Source: Ctenosaura bakeri (Eukaryota; Chordata; Lepidosauria; Squamata; Iguanidae). Taken from it: a stretch of 64,000 nt of DNA. This document shows, piece after piece, positions 13,142-25,865 of the stretch. A program made the position numbers and the translations under genes. The notes under the pieces are model-generated. The model saw nothing but the letters and a program-made list of their open reading frames with translations. It was not told where the DNA came from and searched no databases. The stretch is taken from assembly GCA_948474755.1 (NCBI GenBank), contig CAOLHI010000391.1:372001-436000 (forward strand). Direction: 5' to 3'. Numbering within the stretch: position 1 is the stretch's first letter; every line of letters begins with the position of its first letter.

Positions 13142-13689
13142 ATAGTGGTATGCTGTCTACATGTAATGCTGTATCATTTCTTCCTTTTCTCCTCCATTAC
13201 ATCACATCCCAAGAAAAACAGTGCAGGAGCATGTTAAAAAGGGGTGATTCTCATATATACACAAGGCTACATTTGCCCAAGGCCTGTGTGATATGTAAAT
13301 ATTTGTTCTGAAGGTGCGGCAGGACTTGCAATTTTGATGAGGTTCCGGTTTTCCCTGCCTGTGGCCTAGCTCCAAGTGCTTACTGTAGTGGTGTTACGTA
13401 ATTTTATTACTAACTTATTCTGGAATATGATTCCATGAAAGTATTCATATTTCAGCATCAGGCTCAGATTCCATATTAAACCTGCTATAAAATGTTGATT
13501 TATTAATTGAAAACTGCAGCCATTTGGATGAACTGTGAGAATAGGTGGAAAGTCAGGAGACTGATCTTCTCTCTTTTTGCTGCCCTACCTAGCTTTGCAT
13601 AGAAAATCCATTTCATTTTGCATGCTGTTGATCTTTCTGTCACCAGCCTCTGATCTTTTGCCATATATGGTGCTGGCAAGTTACCTGTG

Positions 13690-13990
13690 CAAAGGAGTCT
13701 CCCAATGTTACTAGCAGATCCTCTAATTGTCCTGATTTGGCAAGGGCAGTCCTTATTAATTCTCTTTTATCCCACTTTTCCAGTTGTTTTTAATATGTTT
13801 CAATTTTATTTTCCTCCTCCTTCTCTCCTCCTTTGTCCTTAGCAGACTCCAGTTGCTGCAAACTGAGTTAAAAGTGCAGAAGTTGTTTGCACTCTATTAA
13901 TTCGGGACAGAGGGAGATAAGAGAAGATGGTGGAAACTTGCCCTTCCCCATGGGCTCAGGTAAAAGCAAACTGCTGCACCCTCTCCTAGA
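13690..13990 (+). repeat. Unclassified dispersed repeat, copy A
   Basis: Shares TGCAAACTGAGTT, CTTTTATCCCACTTTT and CTTGCCCTTCCCCATGGGCT wording with the repeat at 14105-14425 and, reversed, 32440-32700. Not assigned to a class. Confidence 0.55.
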
Positions 13991-14104
13991 TTGTATGTTC
14001 TGCTTTATTAATAACTTTTGTCATCTTGATCATACTCTGATGTTGCTTGGCCACACACATCCCAATTTTCATTTGTGAAATGTTGGAGGGCATGCAGTAG
14101 TATA

Positions 14105-14425
14105 TCTACCTGTCCCAGTTTGGCATTTGACAGTTCTCTGTCATCCCACTTTTTTAGCTCCTTTTAAAATGTCCCCATTTTTCTCTTCTCCTTCCACTTT
14201 CTCACTTTGTCCTCAGCTTACTTAATTGTTGCAAACTGAATTCAAAGTGCAAAAGTAGTTTGTAGTCAACTCAATGGGTGAGAAGGACGGTAGGGGACAG
14301 AATCTTGCTCTTCCCCATAGACTTGGGCAAAAGCAAACAGGGAGATTTTAAAAGCAGCTGAAAAAGCTGGATAACAGAGGACTGCCCCTGCTAATTTGGG
14401 ACAGTTTGCATATTGACCTTTGCAT
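14105..14425 (+). repeat. Unclassified dispersed repeat, copy B, inverted ends
   Basis: Begins CTGTCCCAGTTTGGC and ends GCTAATTTGGGACAGTTT. The ends are roughly inverted, with GCTCCTTTTAAAA matched by TTTTAAAAGCAGC inside them. This suggests a DNA transposon (MITE). Related to 13690-13990 and 32440-32700. Confidence 0.6.
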
Positions 14426-14679
14426 ATTGAGCACAGGGCCTCATCATGGTTTCCACTTCCAGGAGCTGTGTAAGAGGAGCCAGCTGCTCATGGTTTGAAA
14501 GCCCTCTGAAGGACTTCTCTCAATGCAAAGCTCTGTGTTGATGCTGGGTAGGGAGGGGGCTTGCAAGTGTTTCTACCACTATTTTAGCTCTGCACACATT
14601 GAGGTGAACAACTGAACAGATTTTGTTCATTGTGCTTGTAGTACAGTAATCTCTCTATCTCTCTCACACACATGTGCAC

Positions 14680-14711
<32 letters not shown>

Positions 14712-17128
14712 TTGCACATGGTTTTAATTTTTCACTGTAACTTCATTTTTCAATATGTATTACTTTTCTGGCTGTAATTACAGTGGTCATAGCCAATGTT
14801 CATATTTCTTGCCATACTTTTATTTTGTGACTCTTGGTTTACCATGCAAATAATATTAATTGGCAATGTACAGTAACTGGATGAGATCTATGCAAAATAC
14901 TGAAGAAGTTGGAAGTTGAAACTGAAGTTGAAACTCTGAAATTTCCAGCAGACAAACAAGAGCCAACAATAAACACAATATTTTATGGTTTGGGTTCTTT
15001 TCCATGATAAAGTTATCAGAGGAGGAGAAGTCAGAGGGAAATGACATGCTTCATCATAAGTATTGTTCTGATTAGAAACAAACCATTCAAAGAAATGAAA
15101 GCCTTTTCTTTTCCATGGATATACCCAAATCCTGTACTTCTTTTTGTCCAAACCTAATCCTTTGTCTCAGTGTCAAAATGAAGACTGGGAGCTAAGAAAG
15201 ATGCCAGGCTCTTGCTGAAAGGAGGGTGTATGGAATGAAGGGAAGTGACAGGGAAAACTTTCTGGCAGCTTAGGTATGTGCTTATGAGCAGGCACTTCAG
15301 CTTGTGGCACTGTGAGATCCTCCTGTCCTTTTGAACTACTCATATCAGACATAATGTTCCCTGGGAAAACAGCAACTCTGCAAGTGATTATGGTAGTGAC
15401 CTGGATCTTTGCCACCCAGCACAGGTTTTTCTCAGCAAAAACAGGAAAGGCACTTGTCCGTATGATAAAGGAATCCAGCAACTGTTTTTTCTTCCTCTCC
15501 TTTTCTTGAGACACATTTTTTGTATGTACCAAAATTCACATTATAGGTTGTGTCTGTATGAGAGAGGGGGTGCATTTATGCATTGGCTTACTTCTCGATC
15601 CTTCTCTACAGGTTTTATGAAAGAAAGCAGGGGGTGAGTACACACCAGCATTTTCACCAACATGCCCCAGAATGATTTTTATTCTGAGCCATAGATATTT
15701 TTCTTGGCTGAAAAAAAAATGAGAGGAGTCAGTTGTTTGGGGACACCTGATGGGCATGGGCTGCAGGGACCCTCCACCCTCCCTAGGCTGGTTGCAACCT
15801 ATGGACCACATAATTCATACCAATGATTTAAGGCAAACAGAAATTGTGCAATGTTTGAAAGAGATGTGTAGTTCAACTTTATTTACTTTTAGCTGGTAGG
15901 CTAGCACAAGACATTTTGCTGTCTGAAGAAAATTGGAAGGTGGTTCCCCACCCCACCCTACTTCATTCCATGGATGGAATCCCAGCCAGAGTGGCTATTG
16001 AATTTTACTGACAACAGGACAACATTTTCCGCAGCACCTGATGATCATGATATCACACCCGACTCCCAAGTATCTGCTGTCTGAGGCAGCTGTTTCACTC
16101 TGCCAAATGTCAGGGCTGGCCTGTTAGCTGCATAAATTCTTTATGTTCAAAGAGGTTTTCTCTGCATAGATAAGATGACATAGGAATGCATTTTAAAATT
16201 TGGATTCTACTGGTTGGATGAAATTGGGCCAAACTCGCTCTCAAAGATATAATTATTCTGTTAATTATAGCCATATTTTCTGTTCAGTTTAAAGCCATAA
16301 ACATTACAGATTTTTCTGGATTTGTTCTTTTTTAGGAAAAGAACTTTACTTCTATTGCACTTCATTACATTTCAGCATCCATTGTTATACCTTTTTTTTA
16401 AAAAAAAAACCAAATTCACTGTTTCTGCCTTAGAGTTCTGTGTGCTCTGGAGTCAATCCTAGGTACACATCAAGATGAAACTTTGGAGAGTAACACATTC
16501 TTTAACAAATGTTTCATGAACCTTTAGGTTCCCTTTGCCATTTCAAATAATGACTTGACTAGATTCATTTCATTTCCCTGCCTTGATTTTCTGGCAAATC
16601 AGAATGTGATATTAGACTCTGATAGAAACATAAATCCCCATTTGTATTTCAAAATGTCACTTTTGATTTTGTTTGGTTCAAGGAAATGAGAATTTTGCTT
16701 GTAGGACAAGAAGAAGAAAAAACTCAGGCTCTGGACTGATTCCAGAGAAATCAGGTTTAAGAAACCATACATATGATATCGAGCCAGTAAGAAATCTGCT
16801 GCGATTTCATTTTAGAGGTATAGACATTGGTTTGAGCAGTGTTTTTTATATCTATCGAGTACATTTTTTTAAAATGAAGCCATTCTGTGTTGTAATACTT
16901 GGACGAAGTATTTTAGGTGAATATAGTCAGCCTGTACAGCATTATTGATATGGGAGTCATTATCATAATATATACAATTTATATGAAATTTTTCAAAGTT
17001 TCCCTGAAGAACAGTATCATAGAAGTTCATGATAAGCTTTTATTATATATTATATCTTTTATCATACATTATTTCATCTAACATATCACTTTCATTATGT
17101 CTTGTTATTTTCTCATCAAGGAGGCTAA
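14426..17128. other. Intergenic, nothing recognised; CA microsatellite
   Basis: Holds a CA microsatellite at about 14683-14710 and a T8A10 run at 16392-16409. Frames such as 15173-15532 on the minus strand (119 codons) have no recognisable domain. Confidence 0.4.
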
Positions 17129-17551
17129 GGCCATTTCCACATGATGATGCTCCCGTGCATCGTTCTATCACAGTCCTGGCAGCACCCCTGCTGGGAAGAG
17201 ATTGCACCAGGAAAGCACCCCTCCACCCCTCACCAGTTCCCTGTGGAAAAAAGTGCAGTGGCCCTGCCTCCTCCTTCTCCAGTGCAGCCAGACAGTTTCC
17301 ATGGCTGCACCGGGGAAGGAAGCATTGCCGGCGTGCTTCTGTCCCTTCCACATGGCCAAGAAGGGCAAGAGCACTGTGCAATGGCAAGCGTAAAATGGAT
17401 TTTCTTCTGTTTTGCAAATACCATGCGCTTGGGGAGAACTTGGGGAGAAAATGCACTTGGGGAGAAAATGGTGGCAGGCTGGCAACAATGTCATGCGGAA
17501 GCACAGCCAGCTGACCACTGTCATCCTGGCCCCACAGTGGCAGAAATGGCC
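17129..17551. mobile_element. PIF/Harbinger-like MITE, long copy
   Basis: 423 bp, ends GGCCATTTCCACA and GCAGAAATGGCC, flanked by TAA on both sides (17126-17128, 17552-17554). A 3-bp TAA duplication with GGCC-starting ends is the signature of PIF/Harbinger elements. The GC-rich interior makes long shadow frames in all phases but no transposase. It includes a short repeat of ACTTGGGGAGAA units at about 17429-17470. Confidence 0.7.
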
Positions 17552-18111
17552 TAAGTTTGGAATTGAATTGTTAATTTGGGTGTAGAGCTGGGTCTTTCCT
17601 TTTGGTAATTTTTTTTCAGAAATGCTGTAAAAACATCAACTGTTTGGGAAAAAAATTGCACGGTCTGTGAATCAGCTTAATTTGTTATCAGAGATGGGGG
17701 GCATTTCTGAAAGCACATTAAGCTTTTCAGTGCCTTTGATCCCAGTTTTGGGGGGAAAGTAGGTAAATAAGTTAATAACAGCAACAGCAGCAGAAACAAC
17801 AACAATTAACTTTCTCACAAATTACAGCATTAATCCACAGATATTGATCATTAGGTAAACAGTCTTGCTTCCCCCCAAACAGCTTTCAGAAGGGTTAGAC
17901 TTACTTTTTGTAAAAAATGAAAGCTTGGAATGTGGACCAGCTAATGGTTCAGATGGACAGCTTGTTGCTAATCTGGGTAAAACCTGGCAAACAAGACAAT
18001 ATGGCAACCTTAAAGGTGCATGCCACATGATCCCAGCACTAGCAAATCATACTAACTTTCAGTCCTGAAGGCCATGTTTTCGGTTTACAGCAGAAGCTGG
18101 TAGTAGTCAGA

Positions 18112-18555
18112 GGCCATTTCCGCATGAGGCAAGGGAATCGCTCCGTGCCATTACTCACCGGATCTTCTGGCTCCTCAGTCTGGTCCAGGGTGAATCGGAG
18201 CAGTGCGAGGTCTTGGATCCGCCCTGCTCTGGTTTCCAAAATGGTGGCTTCCAGTTGGTTGTGGGTCCCGACCAACCGCTGAAGCTCACCACGCCTAAGG
18301 CCCACCCTCCACAGATTGGTGCAAACCTGCAAATCTGCACAAGGGAGCAGGTACGCAATGGCGCGCTCCCGAAAAATAAGAAACCTCTTTTTTCCAGTCT
18401 TTAAAAAGTGTGCTGGAGGACCAATTGGGGGCATTTCGGAGCAGACTGAGATGTGGATTTCTGGTAAGTAGTCTGAACCTAGACTGCTCCGAGGTGCAGA
18501 CGAACTCCATAGAGGATGCACTGCGCCATTTTAATTCCCCTGTGCAGAAAAGGCC
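18112..18555. mobile_element. PIF/Harbinger-like MITE, long copy
   Basis: 444 bp, ends GGCCATTTCCGCATG and CTGTGCAGAAAAGGCC, flanked by AGA (18109-18111, 18556-18558). The TIR matches the element at 17129 but the interior is different. GC-rich, no transposase motif seen. Confidence 0.65.
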
Positions 18556-18558
18556 AGA

Positions 18559-19220
18559 GTCTCCATTATCTTCACAGAGATCTGGACAATCCCAATCCTA
18601 TAGGATTATATTAGTAACCAAGGAAAATATTTCAGTTAAATTGTTCTGTTCCTGTAACATCAGATGTTGCTCCCTGTTCTAGGATAATTTAATAAACAGT
18701 GGTTTGTTGAAGGCAACTCTGTTTAGTACTTTCTCCCATTTTTAAAACATTCACAGTTTAACATCCTATAGCAACCTGACAAGTTTTATTCACAAACTGA
18801 GAAAACGTTTGCCACTCCTATTAGTGGAAAATAAATGCACTAAAAAAAGAAGAACAAGAGGATCTTGCTCCCTGCTTTCATGTTACCTCTATTTGAAAAC
18901 AGAGTTTATCCTAAGCATACCTTCTACAGGTACTACTTCTGAGAGCATTTGTGCTGCCTAATCCTGTATGTATTTTCCCAGAAGCAAGTCTCACTACCTT
19001 GAGTAACAGGTTAAGTATGCTTAGGAGTGAAGATTTGCATGATCTTCTGAGGGTTTGGCTGTGAAACTCAGCACATAAATAATTTAAATAGCTAGTCAAA
19101 ATCCATAGGGATAATAAATGTACAGAAAATTCTTAATTCTTAACTAGCACAAACTAGTCTTCTGAAAACCAACTTTCAGGATTTATTTTTGTTATTGACA
19201 TTCTAGGCTTTGGAAAGAAT
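18559..19220. other. Intergenic, nothing recognised
   Basis: AT-rich, no supported gene. Confidence 0.4.
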
Positions 19221-19224
19221 CCAC

Positions 19225-19360
19225 CCACTAGGCAACCTTGGGCAAGTCACACTCTCACAGCTTTAGAGGAAGGGTATGACAAACTTTCTTTGAATAAATC
19301 TTGCTTTAAAAAAAACTATGATAAGAGTGTCATAAGTTGGAGTCAACGTTGTCCAGAATG
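19225..19360 (+). repeat. tRNA-derived SINE, 3' fragment
   Basis: CAACCTTGGGCAAGTCACAC, CTTTGAATAAATCTTGC and CATAAGTTGGAGTCAACG match the right half of the SINE family; the tRNA-like head is missing. Confidence 0.65.
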
Positions 19361-20366
19361 TTATCCAGAAACGGGATATTATTGGAACATAATATGTGGA
19401 ATAGACTGTATTTCTTTTTGACTTTTCAAATATTAAAAAAAAAATGCACTGATGTTTTGGAGCAAGATGAGAAGATGTCTGAAGACTATTTTTGGCCTAA
19501 ATGAGCTTCAGGAAATAACTGATCATGTGAAACATGGCATGACAGATTCTGAAACCATATCCAAGGAAGATGGACTAGACAGAAATGCTAAAATCTCAAT
19601 GGGCCATAATGAAATGTGCTAGATTATCTGACTGATGTGATGGTTTTGTGGGAGGGGGGAATCAAAACCCCATGTTACTCAACTTCATTGGTTGACATTT
19701 TTTCCCCCATGGCGCTTTCATTCATCATGTTTTCTCTGTGGATGGGTGAAGAATTTATTGCATTGGCATTTCAATTAAAATTCTCAAGCCAAAGCCAAAT
19801 GTGGACCCTGAACTCAATTCACAACTGGATTTCTGTACATTTCAGAGCCTGCAGTATGCTTTGCAAACCTCATACCCCTCACCTATCCCAGTCTGGGCAG
19901 GGCAGCTGTGTTTTGTTCTTTGTTCTCCTGCTTTCTTCAGTTTTTTTTTCTTTTTTAATCTGCTTCTTCCATCCTCAGGCCTAGAGTCTGAGCAAAAACA
20001 CTCTCAAGTCCCTGGCCTCTATAGAGGTGCAGTTATGGGCCATAAAAGGAGCCGTGGCAGCACCAATGTGAGCAGCTCCTCTTGAGGTGACAATGAGGTG
20101 CAGCTGCTCAGCATGCCTGGCTAAGTAGCTCAGCTAGGCTAGGGAGGAGGAAGTGGCAGCTGCAAAAACAAGGTGGGAGGTTGCAACAGGCTGTGACTAC
20201 TCAACCCTTGCTATGATAGAGGCTACCACTTCCCTTCCTCCCCCTCTTCTTCTTGTGGAGCTTGAGATGAAGCAAAGCAAGGCAATACTGGAGCAGCCTG
20301 GGACCAGCTGCTAATGCTGCTGCCACTCCCCTCATGTTCACTACTTGGCTCTGCCCTTCTTTATGG
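19361..20366. other. Intergenic, nothing recognised
   Basis: Frame 19616-19984 (122 codons, plus) has no recognised domain and reads through pyrimidine-rich DNA; not supported as a gene. Confidence 0.4.
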
Positions 20367-20935
20367 CCCTGTGATAATGGGCTCTTCCTGTTATCTAGGC
20401 AGTATAGTCAAAGGGGGAATAGTTCTCACTCCAGGTAAACAAGGGGTTAATGAGGTGTTACATTTATTGGGAGTCAGCATCACAGAGGACATTAGAGATC
20501 ACAAGAGACAATCGTCCAATCAGCAAGAGCAGATGAGGGGAAAGATGAGAAGCTTTGAGATGCTTCAATCAAGAATGTTTAAAAATGCTTCAGAGATCAC
20601 AAGGCAGAGAGACAAAGGAACATCAACCAGAAACAGAGGCTGGGTAAAACTGGGCCCAGCCTCCTGGCTTCTTCCCTCCCACCATCATTCCAACGTCTGG
20701 ATAATAATGTGAGTAGATTAGGAATGTTCTTAGCTAGTTGTGTTATGGGTTTTAGTTCTTTTAAAACTCTGCCTGGAATGATCTAGGCTTATCTATAACT
20801 TCATAACTGCTAAGTAACGCCTGTAGGAAGTATCCTTTATGAATAAGACCTCTTGCCTGCTTAAAATAAAAGTTTTCTTTAACGAACTTTCTGTCCACAC
20901 TCTCTTCTCCATGTGCCTATCTGTTGCATTTGTAG
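20367..20935 (+). repeat. Possible solo LTR, different family
   Basis: TGTGATAATG start, a moderately AT-balanced body, an AATAAAAG signal near 20866 and a short pyrimidine-rich stretch after it resemble an LTR. No target duplication or matching copy was found, so ends and class are uncertain. Confidence 0.3.
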
Positions 20936-22057
20936 ATATATTCCTCCCTTGAGCCTAGATAGTCTTCCCCAGTGGCTTCCTACTGAGTCACAAGAAAGGA
21001 GAGTTAAAAAGGAGTTCAAATCAGTAGGTGGTAGCAGCAAGTCTTCCAAGGGCAAGGAGGAGTTCCCATCTCCTGCTCAAGGGCAAGAGACAGCATCAAG
21101 TGGGAGAACCCCCCACCATTCCCCCTGCCTGGCTCTAGCTGCAATGGTGTCCCAGGCTAACCACCCCACTCCCACAGCCAGTTGACTGAGCAAGGGTGGT
21201 AATGTGGGTCTAGCAGTGACCGTTGGTGCTCAGGCAGGGCTCAGAGGAAGAATATAAGGAGGTGATAGCGGCAGCAATGTGTTTCTGGGTGTCAGTGCGT
21301 GTTTATGTGCGTGGAGGGAAGTGAGTCTGTATGTCTGTGTCACAAGGAGGAGATTAGAGTCTTGCTCTCTAATCACAATTATTCATTTAAATTTAAATGC
21401 TATTTAAGAGAGAGAGCGCTACTTGGATGTATACCCCATAGGGCATTCAGTGATTTCTGTGGGACTTGTTTCCGGATACATATGCTTGTGTTTTGACTGT
21501 ACTCTGTTGTTCTACTAGTGTTCTGTTTTTCATCTGTGCAATGCTGGAGGGTATGAAACCTAAAATTCTGCATGCAGGAAATGAACCCATCTGAAAAAAG
21601 GAGTGGGATTCTTGCATTGGCTCAGCAGCCATCTATGGGTGAAAGGAGCCTGTTCATTCACAGAAAGTGAGGTTTGGATCCAATCCAATGTTTGTATGTG
21701 ATCAGAATAAGATATGATTGGCCTTGGTTCAGGCACTTAACAGAAGCAAAGAACTATTTTCTTGATGGAGGAACAGTCAAGTAAGTGTATCTCCATGTTG
21801 CTTCATTACATCTATCATGTAATATTGCTAATTAGAAACAGACAATTAGAAACTGCCATGTGGCAGAAACAGAACTGTAAAATCTCCCTCTGTGCTTGTT
21901 CTCCTTTCTGTTTGTCTACTTAGTTTAGGCTGCCATATATGCAGTTCAAATCAGGAAGAGGGCAGGTGCCATTTGTTGTATCAGACTAGATCCAAAACTT
22001 TAAAAGATGAGGATGATGATAATGGTGGTGGTGATGATGATCATGATGATGATTATT
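20936..22057. other. Intergenic, nothing recognised; GAT microsatellite
   Basis: Ends in a GATGATGAT microsatellite (about 22006-22053). No gene supported. Confidence 0.4.
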
Positions 22058-22130
22058 TTTGGACTACAGCTTCTAGAATCCCAACCAAGATGGTCACTAG
22101 CCATGCTGGCTGCTGGAGTTACAGAGCTGC
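22058..22130. mobile_element. hAT-like MITE remnant
   Basis: TTTTTGGACTACAGCTTCTA, CCATGCTGGCTGCTGGAGTT: the same imperfect palindrome as at 3558, adjacent to the GAT microsatellite and directly followed by a SINE. Confidence 0.45.
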
Positions 22131-22135
22131 AGTGA

Positions 22136-22352
22136 GACCAAGTGTGGTATAGTAGTTTTAATATTGGACTAGGACTCTGGGATACTGGGGTTCAAATCCT
22201 TGCTCAGGCATAGAATCCCACTGGGTGGCCTTTGGGCATGTCACACTCTCTCAGCCTTAGAGAAAGGCAACAGCAAACCTCCTTTGAATAAATCTTGCTA
22301 AGAAACCCTGACAATGGGATTGCCATAAATTGGAGTGTACTTGAAGGCATGT
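22136..22352 (+). repeat. tRNA-derived SINE
   Basis: ACCAAGTGTGGTATAGTAG, GGGGTTCAAATCCTTGCTCA, CTTTGAATAAATCTTGC, CATAAATTGGAGTGTACTTG. A full-length but older copy. Confidence 0.75.
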
Positions 22353-23504
22353 AACTACAAAGACCAAAAAAAAGCAACTTTTCTAAGGTCTGGCTAAGAG
22401 CTCATTCAAACTGATTAAAAAGACCAGAAAGTCCCTGATTTTGTTTCTGTTCTTCTAATTTTGTTGTGGAGATCCATACACTTTTTTTTAAATCCCAGAA
22501 TATTTTCGGTGGCTTCCCAGTCTTTTTATACCATTCCCTGTGTCATTTTATTTTAACCCAGTATAAAATCAGAAAGAATGGGAACAAACGCTGGGACTTT
22601 TCAATCAATCTGGATCTGCCCTAAATCAAACACTGTGCTGGCATCTGAAACAGACTTTTTCCCTCCTTACAGTCCTTTGCACTGCCAGAAACTAGATTTA
22701 GAGAGTTTTCTAGCCCTCCATAGGGATTTAGGGGCCTTCAGAGGTTTACAGTGGAGATTTTTTAAAAAAAGCATCTCCAGGTTTCACAGGTTTCAGCTAT
22801 TCCACTAATAGAAATCTATCAAGAATAACTAGGTACTGATTAAAATAAAATCATAATCATATACAACAATTGCCAAAAGGTCATCTATGGAAGCTAGTGG
22901 AATGATTGCAACCAATACAGAATTGTCACCTAGTTTATAAAATTAGTTCTAAGGGGAAATATCACTAAAACAATGCCTTTCTCAGTTTGGTGTTTACTAG
23001 CTAGTAAAATCAAGACACAACCAACTGTCACAGAGCAAATGAAAATTAATGTGGTATGTGATCTTTTCATTCTTCATTTCTATATAAAGATGAGCAAACA
23101 TGGAAGAATAAACCAAGAGTGCCTTAATTTTTTTTAACCTTCTTCCACAATTTTTTAAACACAAATGCACACCAAGAAACCAAAAACAATAAATTTGGCT
23201 GTTTTTGAAGAATGCAATGAAGCCAGTCAAAAAATGCTTAATCTAGCTGCAGTTTCTAACATTGTAGGAACTTAGGCAGGTTATATAACATCCTAAATAG
23301 TACTCTTGGCCCTGGCTAGAGCAGATCTGAGATTTACTTACATATTGACTTATCTTTCAACAATTGATTTAATGGGTCTATTCTGGTGGGGCTGACCAAC
23401 AGGACTCCAATGAATTCACACTGAGATGAACATCATCTAGACATTAAAAAAAAACCACTTTCACAAGAAAATGAGCAACACTGAAATACCTTATAATTCA
23501 ATGG
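22353..23504. other. Intergenic, nothing recognised
   Basis: AT-rich, no supported gene or named repeat. Confidence 0.4.
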
Positions 23505-23605
23505 CTTCTACTACTACTACTACTACTATTATTATTGTTATTATTGTTATTATTGTTATTATTGTTATTATTTTATTATTATTATTATTACTACTACTAC
23601 TATTA
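23505..23605. repeat. TAC/TTA trinucleotide microsatellite
   Basis: CTACTACTAC, then ATTATTGTTATT units, then TACTACTAC. It abuts the tail of a minus-strand SINE and probably grew from that tail. Confidence 0.8.
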
Positions 23606-23795
23606 GTGTGTCCTCAAATCATTTCCAGCTTATGTTGACTCTAAGGTGATCCTATCACAGGAGATTCTTGGCAAGTTTTATTCAGAAGGGTTTTGCCGTT
23701 GCCTTTCTTTAAGGGTGAGAAAATTATGACTTGCCCAAAATCATCCAGTGGATTGTCGTGGCTGATCTCATGGAGTTCTAGTCTAATAGTACCTC
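23606..23795 (-). repeat. tRNA-derived SINE
   Basis: Reverse-complement copy: TTTCCAGCTTATGTTGAC, TCTTGGCAAGTTTTATTCAG, AAATCATCCAGTGGATT. Head weakly preserved. Confidence 0.65.
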
Positions 23796-23989
23796 TGGCA
23801 ACAGGAAACAAAATTATGGGGCATACAAACTGAAGTGCCTTACATTATGTGAAGACAGTAGGACACTGGTCGTATGTGAGAAAGCATCCTTACCCAACAA
23901 GTGCTTATTAATGATTCTATGTTGTTCTAGTGAATGAGTGATTTCTCAAGATGACTGCCACAACTTTTAAGAATGCAGTGCTATTAAAA

Positions 23990-24165
23990 ATATTTTAAAC
24001 TGATTTGGATGAGATGATAGTGGGGATGCTAATCAATTTTCCAGATGACACAATTTAGGGATAGCTATTAACTAAAGGGGAGAATATCAAGATTCAAGGG
24101 GATCTGGGCAGGCTGGAAAACTGGGCCAAATCTAATATGATAAAATTCAATGGAGAATTCAAAAC
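23990..24165 (+). repeat. CR1 LINE, RT fragment
   Basis: Reads as a broken CR1 reverse transcriptase: TTGGATGAGATGATAG, then FPDDT (relic of the active-site neighbourhood), then LGRLENWAKSNMIKFN, as in other CR1 copies. Confidence 0.6.
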
Positions 24166-24956
24166 CAGTGAGCTATGTAGTAGTGGTCAGTTACTCTAAA
24201 AAGTGGATATGTTTCCACACTTGATTGCCATCTGCAGCATTCTCTGAGAGCAGAGATCTTCTTAGTGTGGAAACGGTACACAGCAGACAAGTCCATGAGG
24301 AGCTTGCTGCTGAAGACTGAAGGTCTGAAAGTCATTATTCTATCATATTTGCAGCAATAACAATTGCTTCTAAATTTCTTTAAAGATTCATGAATTTTAC
24401 ATTGTGTTCTCCATTTAATGTTTGTCTGCAGCCTTCTCTAACTTAGCTTCCACTGCTTATTTCTTGGTGTACAAAATTTAATAACTCCTGTGCTCACAAT
24501 CTCTGATCATTAATGGATGGACTATTCAGCTTTCTCACATCAGTTATCATTAGGCTGCAGTTTCTAAAAGGAGTTGAGGGATCTGGTTGGCAAACTGTTC
24601 CTTAAACATTCACTCCAATTATGCAAACCATTAAAAGATTTGAAAACTAAGAGAATGCTAATGAGAATGCTTGGCAGTAATGTTTCCAGTGTAGTTTAAC
24701 TCAGGATACAAAACTATGGTTAGTTATTGACTAAATATGTCTCCAAACTTTCTGGGCATGAAAAGAGTGATATTCAAAATTTGATTAAGGTTTAAGAACT
24801 TCCTCTTCCAAAGCCATGCAGAGTTCATGCTAGCCTGCCACTGGAAGCTGCTGATTCTGATGTCAGTACAGCAATGAATCTGCTCCAGGTTGGATCTATC
24901 CAAGGTGCTTAACCTTATTCCCCAAATAGGTTCAGCACTTAGACAGCTCCTTAAAA
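24166..24956. other. Intergenic, nothing recognised
   Basis: AT-rich. A 150-codon minus frame (24724-25176) overlaps the L1 fragment and has no domain. Confidence 0.4.
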
Positions 24957-24972
24957 TTCTGGAATAATGGAA

Positions 24973-25530
24973 GCTACAATTTCCTATGAGTCCTGAATTG
25001 TATTTGTTAAATATGACAGATTTAGTAGACGATATGAATATAAAGAAATATTGGAAAATATTATTATATATGATAACAACTGCATGTATTGAATACGCTA
25101 AGGTATGGAAAACACAGCAAATACCTACAATAGAATAATGGTGGGGAACCTTTATTGAAAATAAAAATGCTGACATAGTCTCTCAAAGATTGAAAGGGAA
25201 ATCAGATGATGAAATTCAGAAAGAATGGCAAATTGTAGGTGATTGCTGGGTGACCTTTGATAGAAGTCAATAATTCATGGTAATATGTGGAAAAATTTCA
25301 TTGTGATGATTACGGCAGGTATCATGAAGCAGGAATATGGTAATGGAAATGCTATGTACTAACGTGTAAAATGGCTGAAAAATGCATTACAATGATATAA
25401 CAATGTTAAGAGATTTTGGAAATGAAGTCTAGATCAGTTTGGAAGATTCAAGAAATAATTCATGTGAAATAGCAATAATAAATGGTTGTTTTAATTGTGA
25501 AACTTTAATAAAATGATATCAAAAAAAAAT
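24973..25530 (+). mobile_element. 5'-truncated L1 insertion with target duplication
   Basis: The L1 ORF2 C-terminal end (WKTQQIPTIE, WWGTFIENKNAD) is followed by a short 3' UTR, AATAAAATG and a 9-A tail. It is flanked by a perfect 16-bp duplication TTCTGGAATAATGGAA at 24957-24972 and 25531-25546. These are the marks of target-primed reverse transcription; the copy is far too short to be active. Confidence 0.85.
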
Positions 25531-25865
25531 TTCTGGAATAATGGAAATACTCTTCTAGCATCCTGTTACTCCAGAAACTTTTTTGGTTTCAGCACTTTGG
25601 ATAGATCCTTAAAATAAAGATTAAAACCCAGAGCAGATTCACTGTTCCATTGAAATGGGCTACTAGCTGCCCCTGATCTAAAGATAATAATGCAAACATC
25701 ATCCATTCTGCCACACAACACAAAATGCAATATATATAAAAAAGGAGGAGGAATACAGGCGGTGGGGGGTTGATAGCACCCAGGCCTAGGGCCATGAATC
25801 TATTTCAGATTTTAATCTGAATTGTGAAAGAACTCTCCAAAGTGCCCAAACTATTTGGGGCACAG

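Noticed and set aside
17029..17554. Overlapping frames of 118-161 codons on both strands
   Set aside because: They fall inside a GC-rich MITE with defined ends and a TAA duplication; no domain and frames overlap in most phases.
23505..23605. CRISPR-like array of short repeats
   Set aside because: Simple trinucleotide microsatellite without spacers, in vertebrate DNA.
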